6,712 nucleotides of DNA from Bacteroidales bacterium (GCA_024689285.1 JAILDR010000091.1:1-6712); one strand, 5' to 3'. Positions 1-5,700 are shown, counted from the stretch's first letter. The notes: generated by a model from the letters alone, not told the origin. Numbers and translations are program-made.

Positions 1-813
1 GTGCATCTTGAGCTGTTCTGCCTGCTGCAAGCTGTCGATGAGCTCGATGGTGGCGATGTCCTGTCCAGCATCAGTGACGCTAGTCAAACCGACCGCCATG
101 CAGTTCTCTTGTGCCTTGAGCAGGGCCTGGATGCTTTGGGCAGTCTCCATCTTAGGCACCAAGGCTTTGGCGGCATCGGCGAGATTGTCTAACAACACAC
201 CCGTGCATCGACCCTCTTTGACGATAGCCATACCGCCATCCATCTTTGTGTTTGCATCGATGTTGGCAAGGGCAAGAACCTCCTTGGAAACCAATACTGC
301 ATGACCATCCACGCGGGTCAGCAGGACTTTCTTGTCGGGGAAGGCTTCTGCAAGCTTTTCGTTATCAGGGAACTCGGCCACTTTCCAAAGGTTCTGGTCC
401 CAGCCGCGACCCAAGAGCCATTCGGCAGGGTAGAGGCTGTCGTGCACCTTGAGGCGTTCGATGACCTCGTCGTATGACTGGCAGCCTTTCAGGTCGGCCC
501 AGCGGACAAGGTTCTCGCCGTAGCCAGTGAAGTGGCTGTGTCCGTCCATGAAGCCGGGATACACTGCATCGCCTTGGGCATCAATGTTTTCCTTGGCGGC
601 GTATTGGCTCATGATGGTCTCTTCGTCGCCGACGGCGACAAACTTGCCGTCTTTCACGGCAAAGGCTTGGGCTTTGGAGAAGTCGTTGTCTACGGTATAG
701 ATGTTGGCATTGTGGACGACAAGGTCGACGGGCGTTTTCTGTTTGCAGGCAGTCATGAAGGTCAAAATTGAGGCGATGAACGCTAAGGTTATGTGTCTTG
801 TAAATGTTTTCAT
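1..813 (-). CDS. YtcJ-like amidohydrolase family 3 lipoprotein, N-terminal part
   Basis: This is the first 271 codons of a metal-dependent amidohydrolase; the rest lies beyond the left edge, so roughly half of a typical 540-580 aa protein is visible. Residues 1-23 form a lipoprotein signal: a basic start, a hydrophobic stretch, then M-T-A-C with Cys23 as the probable lipidated residue. That predicts a membrane-anchored protein on the periplasmic side. A short beta-rich amidohydrolase domain follows, then the metal-binding GFMDGHSH motif (His92, His94). Further YtcJ-type signatures are GRGWDQN near residue 137, RVDGHA near residue 170, and a tract resembling DGGxAIVKEGxxTGVLLDN near residues 195-215. 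Family members hydrolyse C-N bonds in varied substrates, and the substrate here cannot be told. The ATG at 813 is chosen because the signal peptide begins there and a promoter box sits just upstream. It follows the carbonic anhydrase gene by 45 bases. Family call is firm; substrate unknown. Confidence 0.9.
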   Translation of the reverse strand, partial: MKTFTRHITLAFIASILTFMTACKQKTPVDLVVHNANIYTVDNDFSKAQAFAVKDGKFVAVGDEETIMSQYAAKENIDAQGDAVYPGFMDGHSHFTGYGENLVRWADLKGCQSYDEVIERLKVHDSLYPAEWLLGRGWDQNLWKVAEFPDNEKLAEAFPDKKVLLTRVDGHAVLVSKEVLALANIDANTKMDGGMAIVKEGRCTGVLLDNLADAAKALVPKMETAQSIQALLKAQENCMAVGLTSVTDAGQDIATIELIDSLQQAEQLKMH

Positions 814-838
814 GGTTCGTTTTCTATGAATAAAGCGG

Positions 839-846
839 CAAAAATA
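839..846 (-). promoter_or_regulatory. Bacteroidota -7 promoter box for the amidohydrolase gene
   Basis: The minus strand reads TATTTTTG followed by C, matching TAnnTTTG of the primary sigma factor of Bacteroidota. It lies in the 45-base gap between the carbonic anhydrase stop and the amidohydrolase start and predicts a 5' leader of about 20 nt. No clear -33 TTTG is present at the expected distance, so strength is uncertain. Read-through from the carbonic anhydrase gene is also possible. Confidence 0.5.
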
Positions 847-858
847 GTGAAAACAGCC

Positions 859-1407
859 TTACAGCCATTCCACTTTTCCGCTTTGAAGATTGTAGAAAGC
901 CGCAACGACTTCAGCCCCAACATGATGGACGATTTCGTCCTCTTCGATCAGTTGTGCCATCTTTTGGGCGTGACGGCGTGCGTTGTCGTCGATACAGCAA
1001 CCCGAGTTGATTGAAGGCTTGATGCGTTTGGCTAAATCCAGGATATGGCCGGGCAAGTCACCACCTTGGCAGGTGGCCGTGACGGCACCACAGGCGGCGT
1101 GTCCCATGACCACCACCAAAGGCGTTTCCAGGTGCTCGACGGCATACTCAATGGAACCGAGCACTTCCTCGTCCACGATGTTGCCCGCGTTACGGATGAC
1201 GAAGAGGTCGCCAAGCTTTTGGTCGAAGATGATTTCGGGTGACACGCGGCTGTCGGAGCAGCATAGTACCACAGCGAAGGGATGCTGACCTGTGCTGAGC
1301 TGCTCCCGTTGTATTGCATAGTCGTCTTTTGGTGTCAAGTCACCCGAAACAAATCGGGCGTTACCTGCTTTGAGTAGGTCTAAGGCTTGTTTTGAATCTG
1401 TTTTCAT
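859..1407 (-). CDS. beta-class carbonic anhydrase
   Basis: This 182-aa cytoplasmic enzyme interconverts CO2 and bicarbonate, supplying bicarbonate for carboxylation reactions. The zinc site is complete: Cys50 in CCSDSR, His103 and Cys106 in GHAACGA, with the Asp52-Arg54 dyad that gates the metal. The conserved tract SPEIIFDQKLGDLFVIRNAGN (residues 56-76) and the C-terminal GA-x(6)-Y-x-L-x-SGKVEWL pattern are both there, so the protein looks full length and functional. The start at 1407 is backed by an AGGAGA Shine-Dalgarno 6 bases upstream, unusual in this window. It is downstream of a 273-base non-coding stretch with tandem repeats, an inverted repeat and a candidate promoter. The amidohydrolase gene follows after 45 bases. 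Confidence 0.97.
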   Translation of the reverse strand: MKTDSKQALDLLKAGNARFVSGDLTPKDDYAIQREQLSTGQHPFAVVLCCSDSRVSPEIIFDQKLGDLFVIRNAGNIVDEEVLGSIEYAVEHLETPLVVVMGHAACGAVTATCQGGDLPGHILDLAKRIKPSINSGCCIDDNARRHAQKMAQLIEEDEIVHHVGAEVVAAFYNLQSGKVEWL

Positions 1408-1413
1408 AGTAAT

Positions 1414-1419
1414 TCTCCT
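1414..1419 (-). promoter_or_regulatory. Shine-Dalgarno site of the carbonic anhydrase gene
   Basis: AGGAGA on the minus strand lies 6 bases before the ATG at 1407. Other starts in the window have no comparable site, so this supports the chosen start and suggests efficient translation. Confidence 0.75.
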
Positions 1420-1447
1420 TTTAAAAAATGAAATAATCCCATATAAA

Positions 1448-1470
1448 CTATACCTTTTGCATCGGTATAG
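1448..1470 (-). promoter_or_regulatory. inverted repeat in the carbonic anhydrase leader
   Basis: CTATACC and GGTATAG form a perfect 7-bp inverted repeat around a 9-base loop, about 40 bases upstream of the carbonic anhydrase ATG. It could be a repressor operator or, in RNA, a short hairpin in the leader. No U-run follows, so an intrinsic terminator is unlikely. Confidence 0.4.
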
Positions 1471-1482
1471 GTGGCGATGTTT

Positions 1483-1603
1483 ACAATAAATTCCGAATTG
1501 GAACCAATTTTATTCTGATTTTTCTGTAATATCACAATAAATTCCGATTTAACTACTATTTCTATTCTGATTTTTCTGCAAAATTACAGTAAATTCCGAA
1601 TTG
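1483..1603 (-). repeat. two and a half tandem repeats of ~51-52 bp upstream of carbonic anhydrase
   Basis: On the plus strand ACArTAAATTCCGA recurs at 1483, 1534 and 1586 (spacings 51 and 52). Between the copies TATTCTGATTTTTCTG recurs at 1511 and 1563 (spacing 52). The sites at 1483 and 1586 contain AATTCCGAATT, an odd-centred palindrome; the middle one is degenerate. A separate 6-2-6 inverted repeat, AATTGG/CCAATT, spans 1496-1509. The spacing of about five helical turns, the palindromic cores and the -7 box inside the third unit suggest an operator array rather than a simple repeat. With the flanking bases it makes up most of the 273-base gap between the carbonic anhydrase and Fic genes. 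Confidence 0.75.
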
Positions 1604-1612
1604 ATTCACAAA
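1579..1612 (-). promoter_or_regulatory. candidate promoter facing carbonic anhydrase
   Basis: The minus strand carries TAATTTTG (1579-1586), a match to TAnnTTTG, with a possible -33 TTTG at 1609-1612. The 22-base spacer is slightly long. The -33 element lies inside the last codons of the exonuclease remnant. A start here would give a leader of about 165 nt containing most of the tandem repeats and the inverted repeat. In the neighbouring repeat unit the equivalent -7 position is degenerate (TGATATTA), so only this copy looks active. Confidence 0.45.
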
Positions 1613-1649
1613 ATATCCTGCGCAATCCAAGCGCAAGCTTCGGCTAAGG
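1606..1649. repeat. direct repeat, left copy, flanking the Fic module
   Basis: These 44 bases align with 3265-3314 with 3 mismatches and one 6-base gap. The repeat consists of the end of the exonuclease coding region including its stop codon. Together the copies bracket the Fic gene and its operators. Recombination between them would remove 1659 bp and leave one exonuclease end. Confidence 0.85.
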
Positions 1650-1656
1650 GATGCTT
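1606..1656 (-). pseudogene. 3'-terminal remnant of a second exonuclease gene
   Basis: Read on the minus strand this encodes KHPLAEACAWIAQDIL followed by TGA. It matches the C-terminus of the intact exonuclease at 3265-3759 (ALADAEACAWIAREIL, same TGA). The remnant lacks two codons (Asp-Ala, 6 bp), which removes the catalytic Exo III aspartate, and ends in QDIL rather than REIL. Nothing upstream is recognisable as exonuclease, because the stop codon of the Fic gene lies only 24 bases away. It is a fragment of a duplicated or related exonuclease gene and cannot be functional. It may be the scar of an insertion at the exonuclease 3' end. Confidence 0.8.
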
Positions 1657-1680
1657 GTCTGTGCATATTGCTTTGGGGCC

Positions 1681-3165
1681 TTAAAATCTTAAAATGTCCT
1701 CCTCTGAATCGGAGAAGGCATTGGAACGTTCCAATTGGAATTGCATAGTGTCAAAGTTTTCTGCTTGCAGTTGTGAACTGAATTGGCGTAAGCGGCTTAT
1801 GGCGCGGATAAGCACTGTTGGGTCGCTTTGACGGGTCAGTTTCCGCAAGGCATCAAGATAATCAGTCCTGAACACGGTAGGGATGATGATTTTCGATTCG
1901 TTGGCATGGGTTAGCTCGGCGTTCATCATGATACGTGAGATACGACCATTGCCATCATCAAAAGGATGTACTTCACTGATCATGAACACCATGAAAACGG
2001 CTTTCGCAAAGGGCGACCTGAGGGCCTGATAGAAATTGAATCCTTTTTTCAAGGTTCCTCTGACGAGTTCGTAGTCAACGAAATGGCTATTTCCTGCACG
2101 ATTGTTCTGCATCTTGAATAACCCTGGATGCTTTTCAAGGCGAGCTGATAACAATTTTCTGTGTCTTGATTGAAGGAGGTCGATTAGTTCCTCGGCGGAG
2201 TTGGGAGTAATGGACATTTCACTTCGGTCGGCAACAATGGCGAATGTACCCAGCATGTCGTGGGAATCCTCATTCCTCGATGGCATCGGCTGGTTGGTCT
2301 CAATGATTTGTCTGGCGTCGTCGATGGTGAATTCCGTCCCTTCTATATAGTTGGAGAAATAACTCTCGAAGAAAGCAAAATTGCGGTAGGATTGACCAGT
2401 GAGATTGCCTTCTGGGATGGAGGCGAACACATCTGCATTAAGGGCAGAAAACAGCGTTTGGAAAAGCTCGTAACGATGAGGATCGTATGGCTCTCCGAAA
2501 ACCCTGGCCATCGCCAATGGGGAAGTGAGAACTTTTGAGTCGCGGGTCGAAAGCAAAGCGCCGATGATTTTGTCCAATCGGGCATATTCATCGTCCATTT
2601 CCAATCGTTCCGCCAGCATTCGTGCTTTGTCGCGCAAAGCATTGATGGCAATTTCGCCATTGATGCGAATCACTTTCTCCAAGCGGTCTTCAATGGCAGA
2701 TTGAGGCAGACATTTCGCGTTCTCCTTTTTTTGATAGGCCGTTTGCAGGTTCTCCAAAAATGCCCTTTCGGGGCAGGCAATGTATAACCCATTGACAAAA
2801 GGTGTGTCTTCTGGCTGTCCTGAAGGTCCTTCCAACAAATGGACGACGAGGCCTGGCAATTTGACCTTTTTTGTGTATTTGTAGGTTAGGAAAAAATCTC
2901 CCGTATCGGTCGGCTTCATTGTAAAAGCGGAGCGATGGCTGACTACGGCCTCAGGAAACAGTCGGCCCAAAACGAGGAAGAGGTTCCTTCGCACAATGGT
3001 TTCATTGGACTCGTTCAGATTGGAGGTGTAGATTTTCGGCACCACTTTTCTGACAAGCCCATTTTTCACCAAATCCGACAGATAGTAGGAATACTTCTTG
3101 TCGCCATTGGCCACCAAGATTTCAGGCAGTTTTTTGTTGCTTTTCGGAAAATTTTCCATTTTCAT
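1681..3165 (-). CDS. AbiEi-type winged-helix domain fused to a class II-like Fic domain
   Basis: This is a 494-aa Fic protein that probably transfers AMP (or another nucleotide-derived group) to a target protein. Residues about 10-150 resemble AbiEi-family antitoxins: a winged-helix segment (LVKNGLVRKVVPKIY), then VVSHRSAF near residues 74-81 and CPERAFLENL near 131-140. The Fic motif HPFDDGNGRISR occupies residues 400-411 with catalytic His400 and both arginines, so the active site appears intact. SNYIEG at 271-276 fits the class II inhibitory pattern (S/T)xxxE(G/N), which blocks ATP binding from the N-terminal side. The reading frame extends upstream to TTG at 3180, but that codon falls in the -7 box, so ATG 3165 is preferred (ATG 3159 also possible). 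The gene is preceded by four repeated palindromic sites, the last within its first codons, which suggests autoregulation by the winged helix. It is flanked by exonuclease-tail repeats. The cellular target is unknown. Confidence 0.88.
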   Translation of the reverse strand: MKMENFPKSNKKLPEILVANGDKKYSYYLSDLVKNGLVRKVVPKIYTSNLNESNETIVRRNLFLVLGRLFPEAVVSHRSAFTMKPTDTGDFFLTYKYTKKVKLPGLVVHLLEGPSGQPEDTPFVNGLYIACPERAFLENLQTAYQKKENAKCLPQSAIEDRLEKVIRINGEIAINALRDKARMLAERLEMDDEYARLDKIIGALLSTRDSKVLTSPLAMARVFGEPYDPHRYELFQTLFSALNADVFASIPEGNLTGQSYRNFAFFESYFSNYIEGTEFTIDDARQIIETNQPMPSRNEDSHDMLGTFAIVADRSEMSITPNSAEELIDLLQSRHRKLLSARLEKHPGLFKMQNNRAGNSHFVDYELVRGTLKKGFNFYQALRSPFAKAVFMVFMISEVHPFDDGNGRISRIMMNAELTHANESKIIIPTVFRTDYLDALRKLTRQSDPTVLIRAISRLRQFSSQLQAENFDTMQFQLERSNAFSDSEEDILRF

Positions 3166-3261
3166 TTCAAATTTGCGCAAAAATACGGAAAATTCTCCAT
3201 TTTTAATCAGTTATTTCTGAAAATTTTCCATTTTATGTGAGAGTTATCAGAAATTTTTCCG
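3145..3261. promoter_or_regulatory. four helically spaced palindromic operator-like sites
   Basis: Near-identical 14-base sites begin at 3145 (CGGAAAATTTTCCA), 3186 (CGGAAAATTCTCCA), 3217 (CTGAAAATTTTCCA) and 3248 (CAGAAATTTTTCCG). The core GGAAAATTTTCC at 3146-3157 is a perfect 12-bp palindrome. Spacings are 41, 31 and 31 bp, close to whole helical turns, so bound dimers would line up on one face of the DNA. The sites surround the -7 box, and the innermost overlaps codons 2-5 of the ATG-3159 frame. The obvious candidate ligand is the winged-helix domain of the adjacent Fic protein. The sites are seen directly; the binder is inferred. Confidence 0.75.
3178..3185 (-). promoter_or_regulatory. 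Bacteroidota -7 promoter box of the Fic gene
   Basis: The minus strand has TATTTTTG followed by C, matching TAnnTTTG, directly abutting the operator-like site at 3186-3199. No TTTG is seen at the -33 distance; that position is taken up by another repeat. The predicted start of transcription is only about 6-9 nt before ATG 3165, so the mRNA would have a very short leader. The box excludes the upstream TTG codon as the normal start. Confidence 0.6.
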
Positions 3262-3264
3262 TTT

Positions 3265-3314
3265 TCACAAAATCTCCCGTGCAATCCAAGCGCAAGCTTC
3301 GGCATCGGCTAAGG
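3265..3314. repeat. direct repeat, right copy (intact exonuclease 3' end)
   Basis: These are the last 50 bases of the intact exonuclease gene, including TGA at 3265-3267. They are repeated imperfectly at 1606-1649, beyond the Fic gene. This copy has the six bases (CATCGG) missing from the other and belongs to the functional gene. Confidence 0.85.
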
Positions 3315-3759
3315 CGTTATGATGGTTGACCAAATTGAAGCCGCAGGCCGCAGCCACAGTGTGCAGTTGGTGGTTTGGAAGCATTTTTCCGAAGTGTTTG
3401 CGCGAGGCGCGGCAGGTGCAATAGAACTGGTAGTCGGGGTAATCCATCTGGTAGCAGCGCATCACGGCCTTGAGGCAACCCTCGTCGAAGGGACTGTTGT
3501 GCGCTACGAGAGGTAGGCCCTCGATAAGCGGCTCAATCTTCTCCCAAACGTATGGAAACACGGGCGCATCCTCGGTGTCGGCCTTGGTAATACCGTGAAC
3601 CATAGTGTTCCAATAGAGGTAATAATTGGGCTCGGGCTGGATGAGGGAATAAAACGAGTCTACAAACTCGCCCTCTTTTACAATCACCACGCCGACGCTG
3701 CACACGCTGGTGCGCTCGTTGTTGGCGGTCTCGAAGTCTATGGCGGCGAAGGAGTTCAT
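3265..3759 (-). CDS. DEDDh 3'-5' exonuclease (DnaQ/epsilon-like)
   Basis: This 164-aa single-domain protein has all catalytic residues of the DEDDh nuclease fold: Asp8 and Glu10 in IDFETAN (Exo I), Asp92 in AHNSPFDEGCL (Exo II), and His147 plus Asp152 in HNALADAEA (Exo III). It should remove nucleotides from 3' ends of DNA or RNA using two metal ions. There are no other domains, so it is not a replicative polymerase subunit by itself. The frame is open 60 bases further upstream, but ATG 3759 is preferred. It begins just before the first core strand, and it overlaps the WYL stop codon as ATGA, a typical sign of translational coupling. It is the last gene of the RhuM-Fic/WYL operon, and its 3' end is duplicated 1.66 kb downstream. 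Substrate is unknown. Confidence 0.93.
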   Translation of the reverse strand: MNSFAAIDFETANNERTSVCSVGVVIVKEGEFVDSFYSLIQPEPNYYLYWNTMVHGITKADTEDAPVFPYVWEKIEPLIEGLPLVAHNSPFDEGCLKAVMRCYQMDYPDYQFYCTCRASRKHFGKMLPNHQLHTVAAACGFNLVNHHNALADAEACAWIAREIL

Positions 3760-4661
3760 TTCTTGCTGTAATTGTTCCACATCCGTTTCACCATGCCTGC
3801 TATTTCCTTCCGCAGCCAAAGCGGTTCCATTACCTCAAGCGCATCGCCGTTCCAAAGGAGTTCTTGTTGGAAGTCGAAGGTGGGGCGCACCTCAACGGAG
3901 AAGATGCTGTATTCGTCCGTATGCACCAGCTCCTTTTGTGAAGGATGCAAGGGTAGGGAACGCAGGTAGTTGGCTTGGTTGGCGCTCACTTTCAGCTTCA
4001 CGGTCTCGATGGGGCAATCCTCGTTGCGAATGATACCGAAACAGCCTTTGAAGTAGTTCTCTGGACTGAATTTCTTGGGGTATTTGAAGGTCTCCTCCGA
4101 CAGCTGGGCTTCTTGTACGCGATCTAAGGAATAGATTCGGATTTTGTCTTCATAGACGCTGTCGCCCACCATATACCACCGCTGCCGGAATAGCTTCACG
4201 CAATAGGGTGCCACGGGGAAGGTGTGCTCGTTTTCGCTCCAATAGCCTTTGTAGGTGATTTCCAGCAAACGGTTTTTCTTCATCGCTTCCATGACGGTGG
4301 CAAGGAAGTCTTGGCCCGATGGGATGCTTTCCAACAGGATGCGGTCGCTGAGGGCTTTGTTGTCCAACAGCGTGTTGTTGACCGACATGGTGCTGAGCAG
4401 CCAGCGTTGCAGGCTTTCGTCCTCAAGCACCTCGCGGTTCTCGATGTAATAGCGGTCGTCGCTCTTGTCGCATAGTATGACGAGTCCGAACATATCTTCC
4501 ACCGCGTTCTTCCAAGTGTGGAACGTGCGGCGCGGAATCTCCAGACCCTCGCTCAAATCGGTATCGAGCCACCGACGGTTGATTTCCTTCAGCGTGATTT
4601 TCTTGGCGTGGTAGAGCGTCTCTACGAGCCAGACGTATTTGTTGATTTGGTTTTTGGACAT
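3756..4661 (-). CDS. WYL-domain transcriptional regulator
   Basis: This 301-aa protein has the layout of WYL regulators. An N-terminal helix-turn-helix region occupies about residues 8-75, with the helices around ITLKEINRRW and IPRRTFHTWKNAV. The WYL domain covers about residues 120-190, with VAPYCVKLFRQRWYMVGD carrying the signature as Trp162-Tyr163-Met164, and IRIYSLDRVQEA. A C-terminal WCX-like region ends the protein. WYL domains are sensors that bind nucleic acid or nucleotide ligands, and relatives such as BrxR and CapW repress anti-phage operons. Whether this one controls its own operon is inferred from position only. It starts 5 bases after the RhuM-Fic stop and its TGA overlaps the exonuclease ATG, so the three genes should be co-transcribed. 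No operator for it was evident. Confidence 0.92.
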   Translation of the reverse strand: MSKNQINKYVWLVETLYHAKKITLKEINRRWLDTDLSEGLEIPRRTFHTWKNAVEDMFGLVILCDKSDDRYYIENREVLEDESLQRWLLSTMSVNNTLLDNKALSDRILLESIPSGQDFLATVMEAMKKNRLLEITYKGYWSENEHTFPVAPYCVKLFRQRWYMVGDSVYEDKIRIYSLDRVQEAQLSEETFKYPKKFSPENYFKGCFGIIRNEDCPIETVKLKVSANQANYLRSLPLHPSQKELVHTDEYSIFSVEVRPTFDFQQELLWNGDALEVMEPLWLRKEIAGMVKRMWNNYSKK

Positions 4662-4666
4662 GGTTT

Positions 4667-5656
4667 TTAGTTTTTCTGATTGATAAGGTTTACCACCACC
4701 TTCACCATCACATCTTTTTCCTCAGGTTTGCTCTCTGCAATCATCAAGGTCAGTGCGACTAAGGTGTTGTCGGCAAGACGTTTGCTGCCGTCCTCGCGGT
4801 AGAGAATGCCGTTATTGTTGAGGAACCACAGGAACAGCGTTGCGGCAATGCGTTTGTTACCGTCGCTGAACGAATGGTTCTTGGTGACGAGATACAGCAG
4901 CATGGCCGCTTTCTCTTCCACGCTCGGATATAGGTCTTCACCTCCAAAAGTCTGATAGATTTGACCAATACTGCTTTTGAAAGAGTCGTCTTTCTCATTG
5001 CCGAACAGCGAACTGCCGCCGAACTTCTCGCGTAATGCCGCTATGGCTTGCATGGCGTTGTCGTAAGTCGCCTGAAACTTCTCCTCTTGGGTGGTTTCTT
5101 TTACGCCCAAGCGTTGATAATCATAATCGTCAAGCGTGTCAAGGGCGTAGGTGTAATCCACGACAATGTCAAACAAGGCTTGGTTCTCTTCGTTTTTCAG
5201 CAAGGGCTGGTTTTGCAGCGTCCGACCCACCATTTGCACCAATTGCCGCAGTTCTCCAATCTGGTTTCGGCGAATCTTCTCATTCACGGCATAGCCTTTC
5301 AGCAGATAGTCTTTCAGCACTTTGTTGGCCCATTGGCGGAACTGCACACCGCGTTGGCTTTTCACGCGATAGCCTACGGAAGTTATTACTTCAAGATTGA
5401 AATACTCGACATCGTGCGTTTGAGTTTTTCCTTCCATAGCACCATGTTGAGTGGTAGTCGCAAATTTTGCGACCACCACTGAACCTGACAATTCTTCCTT
5501 AAGAGCATTGTTGATATGTTTGCTGATGGTTTTGTAATCACGGTCAAATAGAACTGCTATTTGATGGCGCGTTAGCCATAGCATTTCATCCTCTAGTCTG
5601 ACATCAATGGCAGTCTGTCCGTTGTCGGTTTGGTATATGACGATTTGGTTTTCCAT
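4667..5656 (-). CDS. RhuM family protein fused to a Fic/Doc domain
   Basis: This is a 329-aa two-part protein. Residues about 15-150 match the RhuM family, named from a Salmonella pathogenicity-island protein of unclear function. They include a helix-turn-helix-like stretch (LTRHQIAVLFDRDYKTISKH) and the conserved VEYFNLEVITSVGYRVKSQRG-x(2)-FRQWA tract. Residues about 195-325 are a Fic/Doc domain with motif HSFSDGNKR at 261-269. This keeps the catalytic His261 but has Lys268 where AMPylating Fic proteins have Gly, and no second arginine, so it is closer to Doc, a kinase of EF-Tu. The fusion itself is a known architecture. No separate Phd-type antitoxin gene is seen. It is the first gene of an operon with the WYL regulator and exonuclease, and has its own promoter box. 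Activity and target are not shown by the sequence. Confidence 0.92.
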   Translation of the reverse strand: MENQIVIYQTDNGQTAIDVRLEDEMLWLTRHQIAVLFDRDYKTISKHINNALKEELSGSVVVAKFATTTQHGAMEGKTQTHDVEYFNLEVITSVGYRVKSQRGVQFRQWANKVLKDYLLKGYAVNEKIRRNQIGELRQLVQMVGRTLQNQPLLKNEENQALFDIVVDYTYALDTLDDYDYQRLGVKETTQEEKFQATYDNAMQAIAALREKFGGSSLFGNEKDDSFKSSIGQIYQTFGGEDLYPSVEEKAAMLLYLVTKNHSFSDGNKRIAATLFLWFLNNNGILYREDGSKRLADNTLVALTLMIAESKPEEKDVMVKVVVNLINQKN

Positions 5657-5673
5657 GGGGCGGTTTTATGCGG

Positions 5674-5681
5674 CAAAGATA
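5674..5681 (-). promoter_or_regulatory. Bacteroidota -7 promoter box of the RhuM-Fic operon
   Basis: TATCTTTG followed by CC on the minus strand is a close match to TAnnTTTG. It lies in the 44-base gap between the basic unknown gene and RhuM-Fic and predicts a leader of about 12-14 nt. A -33 TTTG at normal spacing is not present. It implies the RhuM-Fic/WYL/exonuclease operon can be transcribed apart from the two genes upstream. Confidence 0.6.
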
Positions 5682-5700
5682 ACAAAAACATTGTGCTGTA

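Noticed and set aside
1448..1470. Intrinsic terminator between the Fic and carbonic anhydrase genes
   Set aside because: The stem is only 7 bp with few G/C pairs and is not followed by a T-run in either direction.
1483..1603. CRISPR array
   Set aside because: There are only two to three units, the sequence between repeated cores is itself repeated rather than unique, and no cas gene is present.
3166..3180. TTG at 3180 as start of the Fic gene
   Set aside because: The codon lies inside the -7 box (3178-3185), so a transcript from that promoter would not include it; in-frame ATGs follow at 3165 and 3159.
1606..3314. Insertion sequence or transposon carrying the Fic gene
   Set aside because: There is no transposase, no terminal inverted repeats, and the flanking repeats are coding sequence far longer than usual target-site duplications.
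3760..3819. 20-residue N-terminal extension of the exonuclease
   Set aside because: It lies wholly inside the WYL gene, adds residues before the first core strand, and ATG 3759 gives a standard ATGA overlap.
5048..5482. Plus-strand 144-codon open frame, and other plus-strand frames throughout
   Set aside because: They are antisense to clearly conserved minus-strand genes, have no recognisable motif and no promoter.
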